From Hymenobacter artigasi (lineage in GTDB: Bacteria; Bacteroidota; Bacteroidia; Cytophagales; Hymenobacteraceae): DNA of 64,000 nt. Every line of letters starts with the position of its first letter. The first letter of the stretch is position 1. The notes under the pieces were generated by a model. The model saw only the letters and a program-made list of their open reading frames with translations. It had not been told where the DNA came from and did not search any database. The position numbers and the translations under genes were made by a program. The stretch spans positions 114,101-178,100 of the forward strand of contig NZ_JAAVTK010000013.1 in NCBI RefSeq assembly GCF_012275535.1. The letters run 5' to 3'. Below, one piece after another: positions 34,850-44,210 of this stretch.

Positions 34850-36640
34850 TTACACGGTTACGGCGCTGGTTGCTTCCTCCTCCTTGCGCTCGCCGATTTG
34901 CTGGCGCCACATGGCGTAGTAGAGGCCCTTTTGGGCCAGCAGCTCGGCGTGGCCGCCCTGCTCGGCAATGTGGCCGCGCTCGAGTACAAAGATGCGGTCG
35001 GCGTGCAGGATGGTGCTGAGGCGGTGGGCAATGAGGATGGTCATGTGCTGGCGCGAGCCGGAGAGCTTGCGTACCGTCTTGCCGATTTCCTCTTCGGTGA
35101 GCGAATCGAGGGCCGAGGTGGCTTCGTCGAACACCATGAGGGTGGGCTTGCGCAGCAGGGCGCGGGCAATGCTGAGGCGCTGCTTTTCGCCGCCCGAAAC
35201 CTTTACGCCGCCCTCGCCAATCACCGTATCGAGGCCGAGCGGGGCGCGGGCCAGCAGCGTATCGGCGGCCGCCTGGCGCAGGGCCATCAGGCATTCCTCG
35301 TCGGTAGCGTGGGGAGCCACGAAGCGCAGGTTCTCGCGGATGGTGCCGGCGAATAGCTGCGTGTCCTGCGTCACGAAGCCAATTTGCTCGCGCAGCTCAT
35401 CGAGGTCGATTTCATCGCCGGGGATGCCATTGTATAGAATCTGGCCGGCCAGGGGCGGGTAGAGGCCCACCAGCAGCTTCACCAGCGTGGTTTTGCCCGA
35501 GCCGGAGGGGCCCACGAAGGCAATTGTCTCGCCGAGCTTTACCCCGAAGGAAATATTGGTGAGCGCCTTGCCCTTGGCCGTGAGGTGCTGGAAGCTGACG
35601 TGGTCGAAGGCCAGGTTGTCGATGTGGGCTACCGACTTGGGGTGGGCCGGCTTCACGTCCTTGGGCGTGTCGAGAATCGTCTGGAAATTGCCCAGCGAAA
35701 TCTCGGTTTCGCGGTACACGCCAATGATGTTGCCCAGCTCCTGCAGCGGCCCGAAGATGGAGAACGAGTAGATGAAGAACGAGAAAAACTGCCCCAGGCT
35801 GATGTGGCGCTGCACCAGCAGGTACAGCAACAGGAGCACAATCACGTTGCGGAGCAGGTTCACGAAGGTGCCCTGCACGAAGCTCAGCGAGCGCAGGTAG
35901 CGTACCTTGCGCAGCTCCAGCTTCAGAATTTTGTCGGTGGTGGCGTTCAGGCGCTCGGTTTCCTGCTGGGCCAGGCCCAGGCTCTTGATTAGTTCGATGT
36001 TGCGCAGGCTCTCGGTGGTGGAGCCGGCCAGGGCCGTGGTTTCAGCCACGATGGTCTTCTGAATAACCTTGATTTTTTTGCTCAGGAAAAAGCTCAGAAT
36101 GCCCAGCAGCGGGATGGTGAGAAAGTAGCCCAGCGCAATGGGCCAGTACACCGTGATGGCGTACCACATCACGAAAATGATGCCCACCAGCGCCGTAAAC
36201 AGCACGTTCACGAAGCTCTGAATGAGCTTTTCTACGTCAATCCGCACCTTCTGGAGCTTGCCCAGGGTTTCGCCCGAGCGCTGGTCCTCAAATACCTGGT
36301 AGGGCAGCTCCAGCGAGTGGCGCAGGCCGTCGGAATACATCTTGGCCCCCAGCCGCTGGGTGATGACGTTGACGTAGTAATCCTGGAAGTTTTTGGCAAT
36401 GCGCGACACCATGGCCGCGCCCAGCATGAGCCCGATGTAGGGCAGGGCCTCGCGCAGAAATGGCCCGAACGGTACCAGGTGTATCGCACCCAAATCGCCG
36501 CCCTTGGGCGCAAAATGGTCGATGAGCTTGCGGAAGAAATACGGGTCGAGCAGCGAAAATACCTGGTTTACGGCGGCCAGCCCGAGGGCCAGCGCCAGCA
36601 GTGGCCAATAGTTGCGCAGGTAGCTATAAAGGATTTTCAT
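34850..36640 (-). CDS. ABC transporter, fused permease and ATPase (exporter type)
   Basis: A 596-residue half-transporter of the lipid/multidrug exporter class; it would work as a dimer in the inner membrane. The N-terminal half has six membrane spans, starting MKILYSYLRNYWPLLALAL. The ATPase domain has Walker A GPSGSGKTT, the Q-loop GFVTQDTQLF, the signature VSGGEKQRLS, Walker B LMVFDEATSALD and the H-loop IAHRLST. The start is the ATG at 36640, with an alternative at 36652. The substrate is unknown: MsbA-like lipid flippases and drug exporters look alike at this level. Confidence 0.93.
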   Translation of the reverse strand: MKILYSYLRNYWPLLALALGLAAVNQVFSLLDPYFFRKLIDHFAPKGGDLGAIHLVPFGPFLREALPYIGLMLGAAMVSRIAKNFQDYYVNVITQRLGAKMYSDGLRHSLELPYQVFEDQRSGETLGKLQKVRIDVEKLIQSFVNVLFTALVGIIFVMWYAITVYWPIALGYFLTIPLLGILSFFLSKKIKVIQKTIVAETTALAGSTTESLRNIELIKSLGLAQQETERLNATTDKILKLELRKVRYLRSLSFVQGTFVNLLRNVIVLLLLYLLVQRHISLGQFFSFFIYSFSIFGPLQELGNIIGVYRETEISLGNFQTILDTPKDVKPAHPKSVAHIDNLAFDHVSFQHLTAKGKALTNISFGVKLGETIAFVGPSGSGKTTLVKLLVGLYPPLAGQILYNGIPGDEIDLDELREQIGFVTQDTQLFAGTIRENLRFVAPHATDEECLMALRQAAADTLLARAPLGLDTVIGEGGVKVSGGEKQRLSIARALLRKPTLMVFDEATSALDSLTEEEIGKTVRKLSGSRQHMTILIAHRLSTILHADRIFVLERGHIAEQGGHAELLAQKGLYYAMWRQQIGERKEEEATSAVTV

Positions 36641-36816
36641 GAGAACACACAAGTGGCCCGGTCAGTAGCCCGGTTGGGCCGGCCGGAAGACAAGCAACCC
36701 GGCCGGCGCGGCAATGGTTTGATATAACGCCCGGGCTGGGGCGCGGTTTAGTGGCTACGCAAAGAAAGGCGTGTCACTCCGGGTTGAGTGGGCCGCCGGC
36801 CTGTCAGGCACAGCGC

Positions 36817-37191
36817 TCAGGCTGCTGCCCGGGCGGCGGGGCGGCTGCGCAGTGCCAGCACCACCGCCAGCAGCACCAGCGACACGATGGCCGGCAAGCC
36901 ATTGGCCAGGCCGCCGGGGATTTTGGTGGCGTGCATGAAAATGGCCCCCAGCATGATGACGATGAGGCCCAGGGCCGCCGGGCGCACCGTGCGCGGCACC
37001 AGCAGCCCAATGCCGCCCAGCACCTCGGCCACGCCAATGAAGCCGCCAAACCAGCCCGGCAACCCCAGATTGCCAAACATGGCCATGGTGCCATCAAACG
37101 CCATTAGCTTCTGGCTGCCGGCATAAATGAAGGAGGCGGCCAGCAGCGCCTGCAAAATCCAGGCAATGATGTTGCGTACAGATGGACTCAT
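36817..37191 (-). CDS. DoxX-family membrane protein
   Basis: A 124-residue four-span inner-membrane protein of the DoxX/DoxD-like group. It has AWILQALLAASFIYAGSQKLM, the GWFGGFIGVAEVLGGIGLLVP motif with the conserved glutamate, LIVIMLGAIFMHA and a last span IVSLVLLAVVLALRSRP. Members are linked to thiol/redox and quinone-related functions in other bacteria, but most are uncharacterised. It is monocistronic. Confidence 0.9.
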   Translation of the reverse strand: MSPSVRNIIAWILQALLAASFIYAGSQKLMAFDGTMAMFGNLGLPGWFGGFIGVAEVLGGIGLLVPRTVRPAALGLIVIMLGAIFMHATKIPGGLANGLPAIVSLVLLAVVLALRSRPAARAAA

Positions 37192-37789
37192 GAGTGAGGA
37201 AGGGAAAGGTGAAAAAAGGTGGTAAAGCGCGATGCGGTGGTCAGCTTGCCAGCTTCACTTTGTTCACGGTGCGCTCTGATTTATTGCGATTTATATTTTG
37301 CCGGCTGGTGTAGCAATGCATCTCTGCAGCTGCACCGTGTATCTGGTAAAGTTCCGCTACATGGCGCAAAGATGCGTCGCTACACCGATGATGGGCCCAT
37401 CCAAACGGGAGGGACAGCAGGATGACGGCTGAGCTGCCATCGTGTTTTAACAAAAAGTGAATTACCGGAATTTTTGCGGTCGAATATTGTTTTAAAGCTA
37501 AATATATAATTAACTTTATTTTGTTGTGATAAGGAGTGCCCCGCACCGTTCTTGCCCCCGGCTCGGGTCCGGTCAATTGAGACAACAAGCAAAATAATCG
37601 ACGATATGATGAAAAAAATAATGATAAAAGTTTAATTTAAGTACTTATCATCAAGATATCCGTAGTTATCCATTAGGAATGGAATTATAATATTGGCGAA
37701 ATTTGTAGCAACATTGCGCGGAAAGCTTCTGCAAATTGTCAGATTATCTTGCTTATTCCTATTCGATTGCTGGCTAAATCCTGTTTGCT
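37192..37789. other. Gene-poor, partly AT-rich intergenic region
   Basis: 598 bases without a convincing gene between divergent doxX and the STAS-like gene. The first third holds the GACGCATC-family repeat at 37307-37386. From about 37440 to 37745 the sequence is much richer in A and T than the rest of the window (for example TTAACTTTATTTTG, AAAAAAATAATGATAAAAG). I see no tRNA, riboswitch or conserved peptide. It may be a regulatory region for the signalling island or a remnant of foreign DNA. Confidence 0.6.
37307..37386. repeat. Inverted repeat, GACGCATC family (copy 2)
   Basis: Arms 37307-37327 and 37366-37386 (GGTGTAGCAATGCATCTCTG...), 21 bp with 3 mismatches. Related to copies at 5396 and 38187. 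Confidence 0.8.
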
Positions 37790-38152
37790 ATGCACGTTAT
37801 ATACCATGAGTTACTGCCGGAGAGCTACCTGCTCATTCTGGCTCCCGGCCGGCCGGGCCAGCCGGAATCGGTGCTCGCGCGCTGGTTGCGGCGGGCGCAG
37901 CGTAGCGGCAAGCCCTCGGTATGGGTTGATTGCGGCATGTTGGATTCGCTGTCGGCCGAAGCGGCGCGGCTGCTGTGGGATACCCATTTCCAGCTGCAGG
38001 AGCAGCACGCCCAGCTGGTGCTGGTGCACGTGCCCGAACGCGTGAAGCGCGAGCTGTTGGAGCAGGAGCTTGGCCCCGCGCCCTGCATCGTGCCCACCCT
38101 GCTCGACGCGGCCCGGCAGGCCCACTGGCACGACTGGAGCATGGAAGCTTAA
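37790..38152 (+). CDS. STAS-like small protein
   Basis: A 120-residue protein with the alternating strand/helix pattern of STAS/anti-sigma-antagonist domains. It has a first strand YLLILAPGR, the segment SVWVDCGMLDSLSAEAARLLWDTHFQLQEQHAQLVLVHVPERVKREL, which matches the STAS core (a strand, a D/S loop, a long helix, then LVLVHVP), and a C-terminal tail. The usual phosphorylatable serine would lie near DSLS. It opens the 37.8-47.3 kb signalling island. An interaction with the nearby kinases is inferred only from position. Confidence 0.6.
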   Translation: MHVIYHELLPESYLLILAPGRPGQPESVLARWLRRAQRSGKPSVWVDCGMLDSLSAEAARLLWDTHFQLQEQHAQLVLVHVPERVKRELLEQELGPAPCIVPTLLDAARQAHWHDWSMEA

Positions 38153-38186
38153 GAAGCTGTTTGAGTTAAATCTTCTGATTTTAGAT

Positions 38187-38264
38187 GGTGTAGAGACGCA
38201 TCTTTGCGTCTTGTCGTTGGGCAATTTCCTTCAACGACGAGACGCAAAGATGCGTCTATACACC
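38187..38264. repeat. Inverted repeat, GACGCATC family (copy 3)
   Basis: Arms 38187-38219 and 38232-38264, 33 bp with 2 mismatches, loop 12. The best-preserved copy of the family; core GTGTAGAGACGCATCTTTGC. Confidence 0.9.
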
Positions 38265-38394
38265 GTTCCAGCGGTATTCTTCGCTAACTTAAAATAGCTT
38301 CTAAGCGACTTTCCAAATTGGTATTTGAGCGGACAGCCAACGAAAAGCCGGCCGCCTGCTTGTTTCGATAAGCCCGCCGGCGGCCCGCGGGGCG

Positions 38395-39408
38395 CTAGTC
38401 TTCGGGCGTGGCAATGGTAGTAGGGCTGCCATTAAGCAGGAATTCGCGCAGGCGGTTGATGTGCTTTTTGATTTCTTTCAGTCGCTCTTCCTGATGCGTG
38501 GGGTAGGCCTCCGCGCTGCGGGCCGCTATGCCGGTGAGCAGGTTTTTGCGCTCCTCCATCATGCGCAGCGCTACCCACAGGGTTTCTTCGAGGTGCTGCT
38601 GCGAATTGTGCAGCAGGCTGTCGGCGGTGAAGGCGTGACCGGTGTGGCAGCGGTAGCGCAGTACCCGGCCCTGGTTCACCTCCCAAAGGCTGCCGCCGCA
38701 GTCGGGGCAGGTGAGGGGCACCTGGTGCCCGATTTCAGCCACGGCCGCAACGTCGCCCACCACTCGTTCCGCAATGGCGGCTTCCTGCTTGAGGTCCTCG
38801 GGGATGTCGGGCTGGCGCGGGGGGGCGGCACTGTGCGTGATTTCGTCGAGCAGGGCCGCCATCTGGCCCAGGGGCACCACGTAGTCCACGTCCACATTGT
38901 GCAAAGCCGATTCGGGCATGCTGGGAAATTCGGCCTCGCCGGGGTCCTGCACAATGGCAATGCCGCCGCAGCGCTTGATGAATTCCAGGCCGGCCGTGCC
39001 GTCGTGCAGCATGCCGGTGAGCACGATGCCCACCGCACGCGCGCCATAGGCCACGGCTGCCGAGCGGAACAGGGCATCGGCGGCGGGGCGGTAGTGGTTT
39101 TCGCGCGGGCCTTTGGTCACCAGCAGGTGGGGCACGCTGCCGTCCTTGGCCAGCAGGTGGCGGTCGGGCGGGGCCAGGTAAATGGTACCGGCCTTCAGGT
39201 GTTCGCCGTCGGTGGGCAGGCGGCAGGGCAGGGCGGTGTGGCGGGCCAGGCGCTCGACGAGGTGCTGGCCGTTGGAATCGGGGGCAAAATGCTGCACCAC
39301 CAGGATGGCGGCGGGCAGCGCGGCAGGGAGGCGGGTCACAAATTCGACCAGGGCGGGCATGCCGCCGGCCGAAGTGCCAACGACAATGAGATAAGCAGGC
39401 GCTGACAT
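38395..39408 (-). CDS. CheB-type methylesterase with C-terminal zinc-ribbon-like region
   Basis: A 337-residue protein whose first 190 residues form a CheB catalytic domain. It has VVGTSAGGMPALVEFV with the nucleophilic serine, ILVVQHFAPDSNGQH with the histidine, and GIVLTGMLHDGTAGL with the aspartate, so the triad is complete. There is no N-terminal receiver domain. The C-terminal part has a CPDCGGSLWE....YRCHTGHAF metal-binding segment, then helices. This architecture is common in Bacteroidota far from flagellar chemotaxis. It is divergent from the CheB-CheR fusion, so both may act on the same non-classical sensory targets. Confidence 0.9.
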   Translation of the reverse strand: MSAPAYLIVVGTSAGGMPALVEFVTRLPAALPAAILVVQHFAPDSNGQHLVERLARHTALPCRLPTDGEHLKAGTIYLAPPDRHLLAKDGSVPHLLVTKGPRENHYRPAADALFRSAAVAYGARAVGIVLTGMLHDGTAGLEFIKRCGGIAIVQDPGEAEFPSMPESALHNVDVDYVVPLGQMAALLDEITHSAAPPRQPDIPEDLKQEAAIAERVVGDVAAVAEIGHQVPLTCPDCGGSLWEVNQGRVLRYRCHTGHAFTADSLLHNSQQHLEETLWVALRMMEERKNLLTGIAARSAEAYPTHQEERLKEIKKHINRLREFLLNGSPTTIATPED

Positions 39409-39484
39409 AAAGGAAAGAAGTGCGAGAGGTGGCATTTTCTACGGGAAATATCCGGGGACGGCGAAGGGCTCGGGCTTTTTCCGG

Positions 39485-39492
39485 TAAATTTG
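39485..39492 (+). promoter_or_regulatory. Candidate -7 element of the CheB-CheR fusion gene
   Basis: TAAATTTG, a perfect TAnnTTTG. Transcription would begin near 39499, excluding the upstream ORF start at 39420. No TTG lies at -33. Confidence 0.4.
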
Positions 39493-39605
39493 TTTTGGGC
39501 CTACTCCCGGGGCGACTGCGTGCGCCAATGCAAACGGGCGCCATCCGCCGCCTGGCGCGCCGCCGGCAGCATTTCACCGCAGCCCCTCGCCATACCCGTT
39601 GCCTC

Positions 39606-42600
39606 ATGAATCCCCCCGACTCCGCGCCTGCCCCCGACTTAGCGCCTGCCGCCGGCGAACCCGGCATTCTCATCACCCCGCCCGCAGAAATGCCCCGCGA
39701 CGGCGATGAGCCCATTACCCCCGTGCTGGCCCGCGAGGTCCGGCACCCGGATTTCTCGCCCGATAAGTTTCCGCTGGTGGCGTTGGGCGGCTCGGCGGGC
39801 TCGCTGGCCGCGTTTGAGCGGTTTTTTCGGGCCATGCCGGCCGATAGCGGCATGGCCTTCGTGGTTATCACGCACCTCTCGCCCGACCAGGAATCGGAGC
39901 TGGCGCAGGTGCTCCAGCACTTCACCACCATGCCGGTACGGGAAGCCAGCGATGGCCTGCGCGTGCGCCCCAACCAGGTGTACGTGATTCCGCCCAACCG
40001 CGACATGAGCATTCTGCACGGAATGCTGCTGCTGTTTGCGCCCACCCAGCCCAAGGGCCGGCGGCTGCCCATCGACTTCTTTTTTCAGAGCATGGCCAAG
40101 GATGCGCGCGACCGGGCGGTGTGCGTCATCTGCTCGGGGCTGGGTTCCGATGGCACGCTGGGCCTGAAAATGGTGATGGAAAACTTCGGGATGGTGATGG
40201 TGCAGGCCCCCGAAACGGCCGAGTTCGACTCGATGCCGCGCTCGGCCCTGGCCACCGAGTTTGTGGATTTTGTGCTGCCCGCCGAGCTGCTGCCCGCCAA
40301 GCTGCTGGCCTACATGCGCCACCCCGCCACCCGCCCGCGCCGCGAGGAAGCCGAAAGCGCCGCCCGCCCGGCCCACGCCCTGCAAAAGATTTTTCACCTC
40401 ATCCGGGCCAAAACGGGCCACGACTTTAGCTTTTACAAGCGCAACACGGTGTTCCGGCGCATTGAGCGGCGCATGAACTCACACCAGATTCGGGAGTTTA
40501 CCCACTACGTGCGCTACCTCCAGGAAACCCCGGCCGAGGTAGATGCCCTGTTTAAGGAGCTGCTGATTGGGGTAACCAAATTCTTCCGCGACCGCGAGGC
40601 GTTTGAGCAGCTGAAGGTGCGCCTGCTGCCGCTGCTGCGCCTCAAGCCCGCCGACAGCACCGTGCGGGTGTGGGCCCCCGGCTGCTCGACGGGCGAGGAG
40701 GCCTACAGCCTGGCCATTGTCCTGCTCGAATGCCTGGACGGCCTGGAGTCCACCGCGTACCTCAAGCTCCAGATTTTTGCCACCGACATCAACCCCGACG
40801 CCATCGACTTTGCCCGCGTGGGCATCTACCCCGACAACGTGGTGTCCGACGTGAGCCCCGAGCGGCTGCGGCACTACTTTGTCAAAACCGAGGACGGCTA
40901 CCGCATCAAGAAAGAAGTGCGCGACGTGGTGGTGTTTGCCGTGCACGATTTGAACAAGGACGCGCCCTTCACCAAGCTCGACCTGCTGGTGTGCCGCAAC
41001 CTGCTCATCTACTTCAGCACCGAGCTCCAGAAAAACCTCATCCCCATCTTTCACTATGCTCTGATTACGAATGGCGTGCTGTTTCTGGGGCCGAGCGAAA
41101 ACCTCACCGGCTTTCAGGACCTGTTTCAGTCGCTGGACGTGAAATGGAAGATTTCGCGGCGTACCGACACGCCGTCGTCGCTCATTCGGCTGGCCAATTT
41201 TCCATTTGCCCTGGCCCGGCAGCATGCCCTGGCTCCGTCCGCTTCTGCCGCTAGTCCCATGATGGCTCACACCGCCCGCAAAGATTCTCCGTTTGCTGCG
41301 CTCGTCCAGCGCGTGCTGCTGCGCCAGTACACGCCGCCCGCCGTGGTCATCAACCCCAAGGGCGAAATTCTGTACGTGAACGGCCGCACCGGCCGCTTTC
41401 TGGAGCCGGCCCCCGGCCTGGGCGCCATGAACGTGTTTGACATGGCCCGCGAAGAGCTCAACTACGAGCTGAGCGAAGCCGTGCACAAGGCCGTAGCCAC
41501 CCGCCAGGACGTGGTGGCCGAGGGCGTGAAGCTGCGCCTCGAAACCGGCGTGCAGCTTCTACGCCTCACGGTGAAGGTGCTGGAAGAAGGCGAGCCCCTG
41601 GCCGGCCTGTTGCTGGTGGTGTTTGAGGAGCAGCCCACGCCCCGGCGGGTGCGCCTGGGCAAAGCCACCCTGGCCCCCGACCACGACGCCCAGGTGCAAA
41701 CCCTGGAAAAGGAGCTGCAATACACCAAGCACCGCCTCCAGACCACTATTGAGGAGATGGAAAGCAGCGTGGAAGAGCTCAAAAGCACCAACGAGGAGCT
41801 GCAAAGCGCCAACGAGGAGCTGCAAAGCACCAACGAGGAGGCCATGACCAACAAGGAGGAAATGCAAAGCCTGAACGAGGAGCTGATGACCCTCAACATG
41901 CAGTACCTCAACAAAACCGAGGAGCTGAGCCAGGCCGCTAACGACATGAAGAACCTGCTCGACGCTACGGAAATTGCCACCATCTTCCTCGATAATGAGA
42001 TGGTGATAAAGCGTTTCACGCCGCCCGTGCACCGCATTGTGAGCCTGCTGCCCAGCGACGTGGGCCGCCCCATCATGCACTTTGCCAACACCCTGCGCCA
42101 CGAAACCCTGGCCCAGGACGTGCGACAGGTGCTCGACCGGCTGGTGACCGTGGAGGCCAACATTCAAACCACCCAGGGCGAGTGGTACGTGATGCGCATT
42201 CTGCCCTACCGCACCCTGGATAACTACATCAGCGGGGCCGTTATCACCTTCACCGACATTACGGCCCTCAAAACCCTGGAGGCCCAGCTGCAGGAAAGCG
42301 CCCGCTTTGCCGAAAGCATTGCCGAAACCCTGCGCGAGCCCCTGCTCGTGCTCGATACCGAGCAGCGGGTACTGGCCATCAGCGAGGCCTTTGCCACGCT
42401 GTTTGGGCTCGACCGCGACCGCAGCAAGGGCCAGCTGCTGCGCGAGCTCGACGGCGGGGCCTGGCAGCAGCCCTCCCTGCGCGAGCGCCTCGAAACCACC
42501 CTGCGCCACCCGGAGCAGCCCTTCCTGAATTTTCCCTACGTGGCCGATTTCCCCAAGGCCGGCCCCCGCACGCTGCGGCTGTTTGGGCGGCCCCTCACCA

Positions 42601-42656
42601 GTGGCGGGGCGCGCACGGGGCGCCTGCTGCTGGGCGTGGAAGTAGTGCCCGCCTAG
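39606..42656 (+). CDS. CheB-CheR fusion with coiled coil and PAS domains
   Basis: A 1016-residue signalling protein. Residues about 55-230 are a CheB methylesterase domain (LVALGGSAGSLAAFERFF, VVITHLSP, SGLGSDGTLGL). About 255-530 is a CheR methyltransferase with RIERRMNSHQI, the SAM motif VRVWAPGCSTGEEAYSLAI and DLLVCRNLLIYF. A PAS-like region follows, then a coiled coil of reiterated NEELQSxNEEL units (about 705-780), then two PAS domains ending LLGVEVVPA. There is no kinase domain. Such proteins pair with histidine kinases in stress and light signalling. The ATG at 39606 is preferred; the frame is open from 39420, with another ATG at 39528. Confidence 0.92.
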   Translation: MNPPDSAPAPDLAPAAGEPGILITPPAEMPRDGDEPITPVLAREVRHPDFSPDKFPLVALGGSAGSLAAFERFFRAMPADSGMAFVVITHLSPDQESELAQVLQHFTTMPVREASDGLRVRPNQVYVIPPNRDMSILHGMLLLFAPTQPKGRRLPIDFFFQSMAKDARDRAVCVICSGLGSDGTLGLKMVMENFGMVMVQAPETAEFDSMPRSALATEFVDFVLPAELLPAKLLAYMRHPATRPRREEAESAARPAHALQKIFHLIRAKTGHDFSFYKRNTVFRRIERRMNSHQIREFTHYVRYLQETPAEVDALFKELLIGVTKFFRDREAFEQLKVRLLPLLRLKPADSTVRVWAPGCSTGEEAYSLAIVLLECLDGLESTAYLKLQIFATDINPDAIDFARVGIYPDNVVSDVSPERLRHYFVKTEDGYRIKKEVRDVVVFAVHDLNKDAPFTKLDLLVCRNLLIYFSTELQKNLIPIFHYALITNGVLFLGPSENLTGFQDLFQSLDVKWKISRRTDTPSSLIRLANFPFALARQHALAPSASAASPMMAHTARKDSPFAALVQRVLLRQYTPPAVVINPKGEILYVNGRTGRFLEPAPGLGAMNVFDMAREELNYELSEAVHKAVATRQDVVAEGVKLRLETGVQLLRLTVKVLEEGEPLAGLLLVVFEEQPTPRRVRLGKATLAPDHDAQVQTLEKELQYTKHRLQTTIEEMESSVEELKSTNEELQSANEELQSTNEEAMTNKEEMQSLNEELMTLNMQYLNKTEELSQAANDMKNLLDATEIATIFLDNEMVIKRFTPPVHRIVSLLPSDVGRPIMHFANTLRHETLAQDVRQVLDRLVTVEANIQTTQGEWYVMRILPYRTLDNYISGAVITFTDITALKTLEAQLQESARFAESIAETLREPLLVLDTEQRVLAISEAFATLFGLDRDRSKGQLLRELDGGAWQQPSLRERLETTLRHPEQPFLNFPYVADFPKAGPRTLRLFGRPLTSGGARTGRLLLGVEVVPA

Positions 42657-42665
42657 CCGCCGGCC

Positions 42666-43121
42666 CTACGCCCGCTGGGCCGCCTGGGGGGCCGCCTGGC
42701 CCGTGGCAATGAAGCCGCGCAGCGCCGCCGCCAGCTCGGGCCCGGTGCGGGCGCGCGGCACGCGCAGCGCCTGGTTGTCGGCGGGCACGTGGGCCAGCAG
42801 GTCGCGCACCTCGTTGGGCCGCACGAAGCGGAGCACCATGGCCCAGCCGGCAAAGCTGGGTTCCAGGCAGGGGCCTTCGGCCAGAATGTGGCAGTCGCGG
42901 TGGCGTGGGTCGCGCACAATGCGGTTATGGTAGAGGTGCCGCACGGCCGCTTCTGCGCCTTCGAGCAGCTGCAGGAACCGGCCGTCGGCGGTGTGGAGCA
43001 GCACGCCCGTAATGCCGTGGGTACCGTTGTAGGCCTGCGCCTGTCGATGCAGGGCCCGCAGCGCGGGCGCATTGAAAGGCACCATCGCCTGGCTCTGGTA
43101 AATGAGTTGGTATGTCCTCAT
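42666..43121 (-). CDS. BLUF-domain blue-light sensor protein
   Basis: A 151-residue single BLUF domain, an FAD-binding blue-light photoreceptor. The start MRTYQLIYQSQA carries the photoactive tyrosine (Y7), YNGTHGITGVLL gives the flavin-binding asparagine, and RFLQLLEGAEAAV gives the photocycle glutamine. FAGWAMVLRFV gives the Trp/Met pair near the end. Key residues are thus intact. The longer frame to 43304 adds unrelated sequence, so the ATG at 43121 is chosen. It converges with the CheB-CheR gene (9-base gap) and is divergent from a second BLUF gene. Confidence 0.92.
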   Translation of the reverse strand: MRTYQLIYQSQAMVPFNAPALRALHRQAQAYNGTHGITGVLLHTADGRFLQLLEGAEAAVRHLYHNRIVRDPRHRDCHILAEGPCLEPSFAGWAMVLRFVRPNEVRDLLAHVPADNQALRVPRARTGPELAAALRGFIATGQAAPQAAQRA

Positions 43122-43383
43122 AATCGAAAAAGTGCGTGGGGTACAGCGGGAAGTGGGTAGGGTAGACTTCGAGAGTAGGCGCGGGGGGTGAGGGGACTTA
43201 AATATAAGAGAATCATAATAATTTTTGACTCGTCTTTTATTGTTCGGTTGGGCGCCCCGTTGCGCCAGTGCCCCCAGGAAGCCCTGTGCCTGCCGGGCGG
43301 GCAATGCGGAGCGGGGCCATTGATGAAAAATCCGTATTTATCCGGAGCACAATGGGGATAACCCGCAAAGGGGAGGGCGGCGT

Positions 43384-44019
43384 ATGATTAGCCTAATGAA
43401 TGATGCCTCTCTGATAACCGAAAGCCAGCGCCAGCGGGCCGTGGATTGGGCTGTTGCGATGACGGCTAATACGGCGCTCTCGCCCCAGCGCTACGAGCGT
43501 CAGCTGCTGGCCCGCTACCAGGCGGGCCACCTCACCATCGACCAGGTTATCGAGCTGCTCGATACCAGTGTGTACCAGGTGCTTTACCGTAGCCGGGCCA
43601 CCGCGCCGCTGAGCGAGGAGGCGCTGGGGCAGCTGCTCCACACGGCCCGCCGCTTCAATGTGGAGCACCGGATTTCGGGCATGCTGCTCTACGGCGCCGG
43701 GCACTTTGTGCAGGTGCTGGAAGGGCCCGAAGAGGCCGTGCGCGACTTGTACGCCGCCATTCAGCAGGACGCCCGGCACACGCAGGTGGTGACGGTGAGC
43801 GCCGGCCCAACGGCCGAGCGGCACTTTGCCGGCTGGAGCATGGCCTTTGGCCGCGTAGCGACGTCCGACCTGGACCGGGTGCTGGTTGCCGTGCAGGAAA
43901 GCCCGCCCCTGGTGGCCGGCCCGGCCATTGACGACCCCAGCCTGCTGGCGCTGCTGCACGCCTTTGGCGTTGGCCCGCCGGCCGCTGCCGGCCCGCCTGC
44001 GCCCACGCCAGGTACCTGA
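43384..44019 (+). CDS. BLUF-domain protein with VbhA-antitoxin-like N-terminal domain
   Basis: A 211-residue protein. Residues about 62-155 are a BLUF photoreceptor with VYQVLYRSRA (photoactive tyrosine), FNVEHRISGMLLY, HFVQVLEGPEEAV (glutamine) and HFAGWSMAF. The N-terminal 60 residues form helices ending RYQAGHLTIDQVIELLD, a pattern like the C-terminal part of VbhA/Fic antitoxin domains (Y-x-x-G-x-[IL]-[ST]-x-[DE]). The C-terminus is a proline/alanine-rich tail. No Fic toxin gene is nearby. The domain resemblance is by eye and needs profile confirmation; the BLUF call is secure. Confidence 0.88.
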   Translation: MISLMNDASLITESQRQRAVDWAVAMTANTALSPQRYERQLLARYQAGHLTIDQVIELLDTSVYQVLYRSRATAPLSEEALGQLLHTARRFNVEHRISGMLLYGAGHFVQVLEGPEEAVRDLYAAIQQDARHTQVVTVSAGPTAERHFAGWSMAFGRVATSDLDRVLVAVQESPPLVAGPAIDDPSLLALLHAFGVGPPAAAGPPAPTPGT

Positions 44020-44210
44020 CGTTTCGGGGTCTGGGCATAGGGGCCGAAGCGAAAGTTATGTCGGGATGGATGCCCTGCTGGTGGTGCACGGGAGCCGGGG
44101 GCGTACCTTGCAGTTCGCCTGCTGCCAGCCCCCGCCAATGCCCGCACGGGGGCTAAACCCTGGCTGCGCACTGCCGGGGCGCGCTCCCTATATTTTTCAT
44201 TCCCACGCCC

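Noticed and set aside
41760..41870. Tandem DNA repeat inside the CheB-CheR fusion gene
   Set aside because: It follows from reiterated NEELQS codons of a coiled coil that is common in this family, so it is not a separate element.
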